From Bacteroidales bacterium (lineage in GTDB: Bacteria > Bacteroidota > Bacteroidia > Bacteroidales > FEN-979), in NCBI GenBank assembly GCA_028706295.1, contig JAQWBQ010000036.1, positions 1 through 35,127 of the forward strand: a stretch of 35,127 nucleotides of DNA. The letters are read 5' to 3'. A model generated the notes under the pieces. The model was not told where the DNA came from. It did no database searches and saw only the letters and a program-made list of their open reading frames with translations. Shown in pieces: positions 28,001 through 34,600 of the stretch. Position 1 is the stretch's first letter; every line of letters begins with the position of its first letter. The translations under genes were made by a program, and so were the position numbers.

Positions 28001-28230
28001 AAATTGTTTACACCTTACCTGAAAAGGCTCACGTCACACTGATCATCACCAACCTTTACGGTGAAGTGTTACGTACGGTTGTAAACGGCGATGTAAGTGC
28101 CGGCGCTCACGAGGTAACGGTAAATGCTTCCGATCTTAACCTCTCAACTGGTGTTTATCTCTACAAGATTGAAGTTAATGGCGAAACCAACAACTTCAGT
28201 CAGGTGAATAAAATGATCTTCACCAGATAA
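19060..28230 (+). CDS. Giant T9SS-secreted protein with 29 Ig-like (CHU_C-type) domains, dockerin-like and cohesin-like modules
   Basis: The 3056-residue product has a signal peptide ending LKAQ (residues 1-34) and an atypical first domain (35-126). It then has 29 Ig-like domains of about 87 residues (127-2660), related to the Ig_7/CHU_C-associated family. Each unit follows the order I-C-x-G, T-T-L-x-A, K-W-Y-x-G-x-C-G-G, x-V-S-P-T, Y-Y-A-R and C-x-x-S-A-C. The cysteines suggest two disulfides per domain. After this come a small beta domain (from 2661), a dockerin-like pair (GGVNATDALVIE near 2729 and GDVDAIPPVNSIDAL near 2758), a cohesin-like domain (about 2841-2960, with IGVAWSSINP) and a T9SS type A sorting domain (2967-3056, beginning FSLNNYPNPFN). 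It should be exported by Sec, cross the outer membrane by T9SS and be anchored to the surface. A long rod-like adhesin or scaffold is the likely role. Confidence 0.9.
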   Translation: MKANYELKRIGIGLKTPILLLLLFLAAVFQLKAQVPDLISDPASGHYCINPPGGGVTISVLGGEAVTYTLWKDNVSTGVSVAGTGSPVTPVTFTGTWTYGTYTLNGPWGAPFLEYLTVYRDEMPTAPTSAAATVTEVCPEEETTISAVGGSGTTFAWYTGSCGETLIGSSTATTSLSVSPTTTTTYYGRWENVTCASECVSITITVLNTNTPTITTTPPTICCGDETTLTAEGTGGTLYWYSGGCVGVGTFIVSNTTSITVSPCTTTTYYVNKVNKCGTSGCASITVTLDTPTTDPESAAAAPAAICVGGTTTLTVTGGSGNALKWYTESCGGTLVGTGNDLLVSPTTTTLYYARWENTYCKSECVTVSVTVYPVPIDLGSATASPTTICSGSTTYLDVTGYTATTGAYIQWYTGSCGGTALAIGRNIPVTPTTTTTYWAQTKNPVCTSPNCVSVTVTVYPYPEAPTVTGDAVICNGSSTMLTAVGGPFTGSTIEWYADGIKVPALSGQMTPTVAPTVTTGYYARFENSACVGPNSSVVTVTVGYIPTTPTIVASAVAPGVILDNTICKGTSINLNVTGGGASVPPALTLNWYRGFSPCAGTYSPTYTGTTFTDMPAGNTNYYAQYSNMCGVSGCATLTICVDSMPSAPTSITPSATIICAGTNVTLTANGLPGNIINPCPGCPPQPIKATIYWYTNECGVGTAIATGTTITVSPTSSTNYYARYENVCGASSCASVNITVNRVTDPATITAPHSICLGNETTLEVGFPLYPAYGTIRWYSSTTPSTCGSGTLLTATSTSITVSPTVTTYYYVRTENTNGGVNCYSTCTGTVVTVLPLPTTPTSASASPATICYGSTTTLTALPATGVGTFKWYYTCPVSETPTPLPSGTTLVVSPTVTTTYYGRWETATCGNSACVSVTVTVDMPNVMTGPITASNNPVCAGSSVTLEAHGTGNTLRWYSGSEPCGGTLLQTGGLLTVTPVITSRYFARYEGGACPNSACESITITLSPVPTTPVITTPSTTICFGGNITLNAQAGPAGTTIKWYKGACGTDYQGTGTSLTVTPTLGTNLFYAQMESAPCAPSACAVVTITASANPALPTNVTENHSICYGNTTTLSASGPTGTTIAWYTGSCGGTLVSSGPGPVYSITVSPTTTTKYYVRTESASCTSSECLSVTVTVNPLPIDPVSIDASATTICLGNTVTMTPHTPSNVGDVAKWYTGSDPCGGTLIATVTGTGSLTVAPTLTTLYYVTWNNDCGESECAQILITVINPPVAPTEITATATTICKDHSTTMTAIGGSGATMKWYLNSCGGTAIGTGTTLTVTPTTKGTYVYYARWESIPCDPSACKTITITVNDVDPIPTITTTPMTVCVTNVNVTLNATQGAGSIGTLKWYKGTCGGTLVGTGSTLNVTSAICTTTSTFFVRSENECGNGPCASIVVTVDQIPTAPTTLSGPGTMCSGTPVQLSATTASPTPGAILKWYDGACEGTAIGTGTPITVSPTNLTSSNITKVYYARYENMCVSACKSVVVTVNPANIAPTSLTAVDPVICNGEPVLLYANGGSGVLLKWYTGSNPCGGTFLSSDNPVTVYPVLTSRYFARYEGGLCPPSDCKDILVVVNDVPQTPTSISAPVTICAGSSTTLSATYTSGTGVTLKWYAGECGYGTSIGTGNTITVSPTVTTTYYARTEAESCSPSACLSVTVTVNAVPEVPVNVTPNSAICYGQSIELNASTTGAGNTVNWYTGSCGGTFIQTGSPLVVSPTVTTKYYVRSEATGCTPSACASVTVTINPLPTPPTGIVATLNPVCNGTYTTLSVVGGSGDYVSWYNGSSACGGIFISTSTLSLSVAPTITTIYWARWENGCGVTGCASITITVSDVPQIPTTISGPVTICNGSSTTLTASYVAGAGIALYWYDHAPTPTSVPFATGGTVVVAPTATKTYYARTESAGCTPSACKTVTVTVSDVPTTPTSISGPVTICTGTSTTLTATYNTGAGISLKWYLGECGGTSIATGATYTVPTSLSAGTYVYYARTESTNCTPSNCLSVTVTVIPAATNLTSISKSPSEPVCEGTPVTLTANGGSFTTGAVLKWYTGGCGGTLIGTSTSTRTLIVNPSVTTTYYARFENVACVGACVSVTVSIKPLPTAPTSLLANPNPVCVGHSTTIQAVGGSGTTLNWYSGSIPCADPLVATGTTITVFPQINPTQYSAHWINECGASACAVVNVYIDPLPVAPTSITPSATEVCVGTSVTMTANGGSGTVVKWYLNGCGTGTAVGTGPVLTVTPAAGTYTYYARWENACEPSTCAEITITVYPIPTAPVINASVNPTCAGGLTTLTAVGGGGTGSTIKWYAGTCGGTAIASGVTTLNVSPTATTTYFARYENSACMSECASKTITVYAVPVAPTSASASPNKVCYGSTTVLTANGGSGETLKWYRGTCGGIFVGEGNNLTVTPTATATYYARWENPACQSTCAMVTVQVVLSPIAPTAANVSAAEICEGTSVQLTAVGGANGTAKWYAGGCGTENGGTFVGNGVGSNAALTIAPTVGTTVYYVRYENPPCDPSACASVSVKTYAIPVAPTSITANPPVVGVGLTTTLTANGGSGETVKWYTGSCGGQYIGSGNPITVTITTTTTFYAQWTNPVCSSGCASVTVSTQTLALSGVVKYNNQYNVALNGVHIALKQGSSTIATDITSTEIVGGIPTPGYYSFTGLIPGTYTLDVTYSGTWGGVNATDALVIEQHDAGQLTLQYLYLTAGDVDAIPPVNSIDALWVKMRTVAMVNYFPAGDWVFGTTTSGSLPAINLTATQTFNFVGLCTGDVNGSYIPSGTKEASFISFMDDGIRYVKPGETFTYDIVADKNAEVGAMTLFMNYDENLVEVENVSSALGEVQSKIDGNNIGVAWSSINPANVDATTPVITLTMKAKGTIEEPKQVFTVNGGSEFANGKAIRLDNLNLKMAKLATATHSFSLNNYPNPFNNSTKIVYTLPEKAHVTLIITNLYGEVLRTVVNGDVSAGAHEVTVNASDLNLSTGVYLYKIEVNGETNNFSQVNKMIFTR
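19438..27039 (+). repeat. Array of 29 tandem Ig-like domain repeats (about 262 bp each)
   Basis: I counted 29 units, from PTSAAATVTEVC to the STQTLA end, averaging about 87 codons. They are clearly related in protein sequence but diverged in DNA, so most are old duplications. Units 10, 17 and 24 share a x-G-S-x-P-C form of the central motif and related starts. Units 6, 13, 20 and 27 also resemble one another, which points to a seven-unit super-repeat. Unit 29 has lost the first conserved cysteine (VVGVG instead of I-C-x-G). Confidence 0.85.
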
Positions 28231-28240
28231 TTACTGAACT

Positions 28241-28288
28241 AATAAGAAGGCAACATGACTTCGGTCAGTTGCCTTCTTATTATTGTTT
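28241..28288 (+). terminator. Intrinsic terminator with UUCG loop
   Basis: AATAAGAAGGCAAC (28241-28254) pairs perfectly with GTTGCCTTCTTATT (28268-28281). Inside this, TGAC pairs with GTCA around a TTCG tetraloop, leaving one unpaired A at 28255. A short T-rich run follows. It starts ten bases after the stop of the giant gene, so much of that transcript should end here. Confidence 0.85.
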
Positions 28289-28343
28289 AATGAAGTAACC
28301 AATTAACATTAAATTAAACACTTCGAATATTGAGAATCGGTTA

Positions 28344-29381
28344 ATGAAAAGATTAATAGCACTCTTTTTATTTACAAATTTCAGTATTTATGTTTCAGCG
28401 CAAATTGCCATGTTGTCTATTGAGAACATGGCTGTTTGCGCTGAACAGGAAGTGTTGATTCCTGTTAAGGGATCCCAAATAAATAACCTTGCCGCACTCT
28501 CTTTACACATTTCCTATGATACCATCAACCTCCGTTTTATAGGGGTGACGAATATCACACCGCAGCTCACAGAACTGCAATTTGGCCTGAACATGAACCC
28601 CGACCCGAATATCGGAGTTGCATGGAGCAGCCTCAATCCTGTACAATTTTCTGATAATAAGCTTTTTGATCTGAAATTTTATTTAAAATCATTATACAGC
28701 CCGGTTACTTTTTTACCGACCTGCCAATTGGCTGACCTTTCACTGCAATCGATTGAAGCGGTTTACAGCAATGGCGGAGTGACGAACAACGCTCCGGTTA
28801 TCCTTAATCAACCTGACAATCGGAAAACGGTCGTCGGAGGAACGGTAGCTTTTGATATGGAAGCCACCTGTGAACAGTTTCAATGGCAGGAAAGCCGGGA
28901 TGGAGGAACCACCTGGGAGACCCTGCAAGAGAACTCAATTTATACAGGGGTTACTACGGCTCAGCTATCAATTCATAACGTTGCGCAAAGTTTCAATGGC
29001 TATTTGTACCGTTGTAATGTTGTTAACGGAAATTGTTTACTAAACTCAGAGGATGCCTTGTTGACCGTTGAAGCCTCCAATGGGTTAAATGATCCTGAAG
29101 AAAGTTTTCTTAATACCATTAAAATAATTCCAAATCCGGTTATTTCCATGGCCGGGATTCAATTTAAAGCTAACAGGACAGGCAAATTTTCATGGATATT
29201 AATGGACTGTCTGGGCAACTCAATCGGGAAACGGGAATCTGATATTATACATACGGGTATACAGAATTTATCTTTTGATCTGTCATACCTGAAACCCGGA
29301 ATTTATTTCTACCGGAGCGCATTCGTTACATCGGATGGAACCTACGGTACAACCGGGAAATTTATCAAACGCGCTGAATGA
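28344..29381 (+). CDS. T9SS-secreted protein with cohesin-like and Ig-like domains
   Basis: The 345-residue product has a signal peptide ending VSAQ (1-20). A cohesin-like beta domain (about 21-147) follows, with VLIPVKGSQINNLAALSLHI, a YDTINLRF strand and IGVAWSSLNP at residues 90-99. The Ig-like domain (about 150-243) has WQESRDGGTTW and GYLYRCNV blocks with paired cysteines. The last part, residues 256-345, is a T9SS type A sorting domain with KIIPNPV, LKPGIYFYR and GKFIK. It should be placed on the outer surface. The IGVAWSS motif is nearly identical to that in the giant protein's cohesin-like domain. The single cohesin-like domain may bind a dockerin-like partner, such as those in the neighbouring proteins; this is inference. 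It has its own start after the terminator, but no clear promoter was found. Confidence 0.85.
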   Translation: MKRLIALFLFTNFSIYVSAQIAMLSIENMAVCAEQEVLIPVKGSQINNLAALSLHISYDTINLRFIGVTNITPQLTELQFGLNMNPDPNIGVAWSSLNPVQFSDNKLFDLKFYLKSLYSPVTFLPTCQLADLSLQSIEAVYSNGGVTNNAPVILNQPDNRKTVVGGTVAFDMEATCEQFQWQESRDGGTTWETLQENSIYTGVTTAQLSIHNVAQSFNGYLYRCNVVNGNCLLNSEDALLTVEASNGLNDPEESFLNTIKIIPNPVISMAGIQFKANRTGKFSWILMDCLGNSIGKRESDIIHTGIQNLSFDLSYLKPGIYFYRSAFVTSDGTYGTTGKFIKRAE

Positions 29382-29438
29382 AATAAATAAACAACATATA
29401 AATCTATATTTTAAATATTAACTCTTTATAGAACAGTT

Positions 29439-31583
29439 ATGAAAAAGAAATTTACGCTGATATACTTAATGGTTTTGCTTTTCGGAGCAATATCTTATGG
29501 CCAGTCGGCGACAGCAACCCTAGCTACAGTTACGGGTACCCCGGGTAATCAGGTTATTGTACCCATTACCGTGACCGATTTTAACAATGTAGGCGCAATA
29601 ACTTTAAAGATTCATTTTACGAAAGGTGTTTTAAGTTATGCCAATATCATCAACGCTTTTCCTGGTTTCACACCCCTGATAGGATTTACCGACACCACAG
29701 TCAGTTTGGTTTGGTCTTCGTTAACACCTCTGACCATTCCAAATAATGTACTTGCGGAGCTGGTATTTCAATATTATGGTACTCCTACAGCGCTTACTTT
29801 TTTTGGATGTGCTGTTGCAACTGGTACACCGCCTGTGAATATTCCGGTGGCCTATACCAACGGAGCAATCAATCCGGATCAGACTTTAGCAAACCAGGCT
29901 CAGATCGGTACCAAAACAGCAGCGGCCTATGCTGCTACGGTAGCCGTCCCACTCTACTATCCCGCATTCAACGATTTAGCAGGTTCACTAACACAGAAGG
30001 TCCAGTTTGATCCGACAAAGCTTACTTTCCAGAGCTTGGTCGCAAAAGGAAATTTTGCCGGAGCGCTGGCAAGCTCCCTGAATGGCGTTGTAACTATTGC
30101 CTGGTCAAGCCTGACCGGTGTGAACATCGGAACACCGGGTGACACGCTGGTATTGAACTTTCAGTATCATGCAAGTGGTGATGTTCCTTTAAACTTTGCT
30201 GCCGGTAGTTTGATAACCACAACAGGTAGCGTCAATATTCCGGTCAGTTATTTTGGAGGAACAATTATTGCCCCCTTGCCAAGCGGAAATGCCACATTGG
30301 GTTCTTTTACTTCCTGCCAGGGAGATATCATTGAAGTTCCACTAACATTTTCCGGTTTCCCGGCCAATGTATCATCCTTTTCTCTGAATATCAATTATCA
30401 GATGCCAAAACTTTCATTTATCGAGGTATTGGATATCAACCCTGTTGGAAGCCTGACCTTCAATCAGACGGGAAATAACCTTTCCTTCGCATGGACCGAT
30501 TTATCAGGCCAGGATATTAACGGAACCTTTTTAAAACTGAGGTTCCGTTATAACGGAGTCGGAACTGCCGCCATTACATTCGGACCGGGATGTACGTTTA
30601 CCGTACTTCCGTCGAACCCTGTTTTGGTAACTTACGGTAACGGTGTTGTTACTCCTGCGCTTGCTGTAGGAAATAATGTACATATTGGTTATAAACAGGC
30701 TGTAAGTGGTGATGTGGTTCGGGTTCCGATAACTTTCGACAACCTGCCTACCGATATCGGCGCTGTAACCCTGTATGCAACTTTTGATAATACCAGTCTG
30801 AGTTATGTCGGCGCGCCGGTAAATCCTTTCGGAGCGCTGATCTATTCAACCGGAAATACCGTTGCAATTTCATGGGCCAGCATTACGCCGACCAACATCA
30901 ACGGAACATTTGCCGAACTTGCTTTTGAATATAACAGCACGGGCGCAGGATGCGGTGCGCCGATAACCTTCGCCGACGGTTGTGAAATTGCCAATGTCAA
31001 TCAACAGATACAGTGCATGAATTATCATAACGGCGGCGTCAACATGATGTTTAAGATCAGTGGTATTTTAAAATACGATGGCCCACCTAACTTTGCTGCC
31101 CTTCCACTTTCGAATTTCGAAGTTTACCTGAGTACTTCTCCCGAACCTGTAGCACCTGCTACTACTCCGTTAGCCGTTCGGGTTGATACCACTATCACCG
31201 ATGCCAACGGTTATTTTGAATTCTGGGCGCTTAATGGTACCTATTATATCTATGGCGGACAAACCATTGCATGGGCTGGTGTCGGTCCCCCGGATGTGAC
31301 CAACTTAAGAAGATATATTGCCGGTTTGTCCAATACTATAGGAACTGACGTTCTCAGACAAAAGGGCATGGATATCAATCAGGATGGAATAATCGATCCC
31401 AGTGATGTGACTCCTTTGAGAAGGAGAATTGCCAACCTGACACCCAACCCCAACTATCTTGCCCCGGATTGGTTTTACCAGAATCCATCTGTTACAGTAG
31501 ATTGTGCCAATATGGGAAACCAGGATGTTTATGGTATTTGCTCAGGAGATGCCAACGGTTCTTATCCTGATCCGAATCTCTAA
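29439..31583 (+). CDS. Secreted protein with four cohesin-like domains and a C-terminal dockerin-like domain
   Basis: The 714-residue protein has a signal peptide ending ISYGQ (1-22). Four tandem cohesin-like domains follow (about 23-147, 148-281, 282-407 and 408-536). Each contains a version of the A-W-S-S-L motif: VSLVWSSLTP, VTIAWSSLTG, LSFAWTDLSG and VAISWASITP. A carboxypeptidase-regulatory-like beta domain (about 537-610) precedes a dockerin-like domain (614-668). Its second half has a full calcium loop, DINQDGIIDPSD (645-656); the first keeps the helix DVTNLRRYIAGL but lacks a loop. The protein ends GICSGDANGSYPDPNL, aligning with GLCTGDVNGSY inside the giant protein, but no T9SS sorting domain follows. 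This domain order is that of a scaffoldin-like connector. The binding properties are unproven. Confidence 0.83.
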   Translation: MKKKFTLIYLMVLLFGAISYGQSATATLATVTGTPGNQVIVPITVTDFNNVGAITLKIHFTKGVLSYANIINAFPGFTPLIGFTDTTVSLVWSSLTPLTIPNNVLAELVFQYYGTPTALTFFGCAVATGTPPVNIPVAYTNGAINPDQTLANQAQIGTKTAAAYAATVAVPLYYPAFNDLAGSLTQKVQFDPTKLTFQSLVAKGNFAGALASSLNGVVTIAWSSLTGVNIGTPGDTLVLNFQYHASGDVPLNFAAGSLITTTGSVNIPVSYFGGTIIAPLPSGNATLGSFTSCQGDIIEVPLTFSGFPANVSSFSLNINYQMPKLSFIEVLDINPVGSLTFNQTGNNLSFAWTDLSGQDINGTFLKLRFRYNGVGTAAITFGPGCTFTVLPSNPVLVTYGNGVVTPALAVGNNVHIGYKQAVSGDVVRVPITFDNLPTDIGAVTLYATFDNTSLSYVGAPVNPFGALIYSTGNTVAISWASITPTNINGTFAELAFEYNSTGAGCGAPITFADGCEIANVNQQIQCMNYHNGGVNMMFKISGILKYDGPPNFAALPLSNFEVYLSTSPEPVAPATTPLAVRVDTTITDANGYFEFWALNGTYYIYGGQTIAWAGVGPPDVTNLRRYIAGLSNTIGTDVLRQKGMDINQDGIIDPSDVTPLRRRIANLTPNPNYLAPDWFYQNPSVTVDCANMGNQDVYGICSGDANGSYPDPNL

Positions 31584-31628
31584 GAACAACGTCGATAGCA
31601 CCTTTAACGAACTTAATAATCCAGACAT

Positions 31629-34600
31629 ATGAAAAATATATATTTATCCTCAGTTAAGAAATTGCTGGTCTTACTTATGCTTATCAGCAGTTTGGGAGTG
31701 ACTGCACAAACTTCGGTTACCATACAGCCCGACCGCATAGGTTGTGTTGGGGATACCATTCATATTCCGATCCATGTTACAGGTACCAATGTGTACAATA
31801 TGGCGTTTTATATTACCTATGACCATAGTGTATTATCACAGGTGGGGCCTCTTTACTATACCTCGGTTCACCCCTCGATGGTTGTGACTTATAACCCAAC
31901 TTTTAATGCAACTACCCTGGGATGTTTTCTCGATGTTAATGGTATTACAGGCCTCAATCTGAATAATGATAAAGTGATTGACCTTGTTTTTACGGTTGGT
32001 TCTGTTGGTTCAACAACCCTGCATATTCGGAAAAGTCCTGATACAAATCCTGTTTCCGGGATCTGGGATGATCTTGGCGCACCGATTTTACCGGTGACAT
32101 ATACCGATAATATTGTAACAGGAACCAACTTCCTGCCTGCCAGTGTAACCATTGCCTCCAACCCGGTAATGCCAATATGTCCGGGAAGCACGGTAACCTT
32201 CACTGCTACTCCGGTTAACGGCGGGACAAATCCTGCCTTCCAATGGAAAAATATGAATATTGACATACCGGGAGCTACCAATGCAACTTATATAACCAAC
32301 ACCTTACTCAGGAATGACCAGATCACCTGTGTGATGACCTCTTCCTATCCTTGTGCCACAGGTTCTCCGGCGACTTCAAATGTTATTACGGTGACCTTCC
32401 CTTATGCTGATTTTATTGCAGGAATTGCCGGTACTGACCAGGCAATCTGTTATAATACCATTCCTGATCCCTTACACGCAGACGATCCTATAGGTGGTAT
32501 TGCCCCCTATAGCCTGCAATGGGAAAGCAGTACGGATGGAATTCTTTGGAGTCCGATATTTGGTGAAACTAATAATATTTACGCACCGCCTGCTCTTAGC
32601 CAGACGATGATGTACAGGCAAATGCAGAGTTACACAGGCATCTGTGGTACTGAAACGGTATATACCAATGTCGTAACTATTCAGGTTTATCCCCAGTTCG
32701 TGGCAGGAAGCATTGCTTCGAGCCAGACCCGATGCTATGGCGCAGTTCCTGATCCGCTGATTGGCATTCCTCCTGTCGGTGGTAAAACGCCTTATACCTA
32801 TCAGTGGCAGAAATCAACAGACGGGATCCTGTTCAGCGATATTTATGGTGCTACAGATCTGAATTATGCCCCCCCGGCACTGAATCAGACTACCTATTAT
32901 CAGATGTTGCAAACATCCTCAGCTGGTTGCGGAACTGTGGTTACGAATATGTTGACCATTACCATTCACGATCAATTGATCGCAGGTGATGCAACCCCGC
33001 CGCAGACGATCTGCAATGGTGGCACCCCTTCAATGCTTTCGATTATCAATACGACAGGCGGCAGTGGTTTATTCACTTACCAGTGGCAGGATTCGCCGGA
33101 TGGAGTGGTCTGGAGTAATATACCCGGAGCAACGGATAATACGTACACCTTCACCACACCGTTAACTATGACAATGCATTACCAGGCTGAAATTACGGAC
33201 ACCTATTGCGGAACCAATCCGCTGACAGTGGAAGTCACCAACCCGGTTATCATAACAGTGTATGATCCATTGATCGCGGGCGATGCTACCCCGCCGCAGA
33301 CGATCTGCAATGGTGGCACCCCTGGAATGCTTTCGATTATCAATACGACAGGCGGCAGTGGTTTATTCACCTACCAATGGCAGGATTCACCGGATGGAGT
33401 GGTCTGGAGCGATATACCCGGAGCAACGGATAATACGTACACCTTCACTACACCGTTAACTATGACAATGCATTACCAGGCTGAAATCACCGACACCTAT
33501 TGCGGAACCAATCCGCTGACGGTGGAAGTCACCAACCCGGTTATCATAACAGTGTATGATCCATTGATTGCCGGCGATGCTACCCCACCGCAGACGATCT
33601 GCAATGGTGGCACCCCTGCAATGCTTTCGATTATTAATACGACAGGCGGCAGTGGTTTATTCACTTACCAGTGGCAGGATTCGCCGGATGGAGTGGTCTG
33701 GAGTAATATACCCGGAGCAACGGATAATACGTACACCTTCACCACACCGTTAACTATGACAATGCATTACCAGGCTGAAATTACGGACACCTATTGCGGA
33801 ACCAATCCGCTGACAGTGGAAGTCACCAACCCGGTTATCATAACAGTGTATGATCCATTGATCGCGGGCGATGCTACCCCGCCGCAGACGATCTGCAATG
33901 GTGGCACCCCTGGAATGCTTTCGATTATCAATACGACAGGCGGCAGTGGTTTATTCACCTACCAATGGCAGGATTCACCGGATGGAGTGGTCTGGAGCGA
34001 TATACCCGGAGCAACGGATAATACGTACACCTTCACTACACCGTTAACTATGACAATGCATTACCAGGCTGAAATCACCGACACCTATTGCGGAACCAAT
34101 CCGCTGACAGTGGAAGTCACCAACCCGGTTATCATAACAGTGTATGATCCATTGATTGCCGGCGATGCAACCCCGCCGCAGACGATCTGTGCGGGTGAAA
34201 CCCCTGCAATGCTTTCGATCATCAATACGACAGGCGGCAGTGGTTCATTCACTTACCAGTGGCAGGATTCGCCGGATGGAGTGGTCTGGAGTAATATACC
34301 CGGAGCAACGGATAATACATACACCTTCACCACACCATTAACTATGACGATGCATTACCAGGCTGAAATCACCGACACCTATTGCGGAACCAATCCGCTG
34401 ACAGTGGAAGTTACCAACCCGGTAACAATAACGGTAAATCCCTTACCACTGGTTTCTGCAGTTGCATTGGAGTATTCAACAACCGGAACCACTCCATGGA
34501 TACCTGTCAATGGTACACTCGGAACGGGTTATGACTTGTGTATCGATACCGATATTCCGTTCTATTACCTCGATATCAATACCCTTGTTGTTAACGTACC

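Noticed and set aside
32970-34439. Regular direct repeats resembling an array such as CRISPR
   Set aside because: The 294-base units are contiguous, coding in one open frame, and have no short repeat-spacer structure or cas genes.
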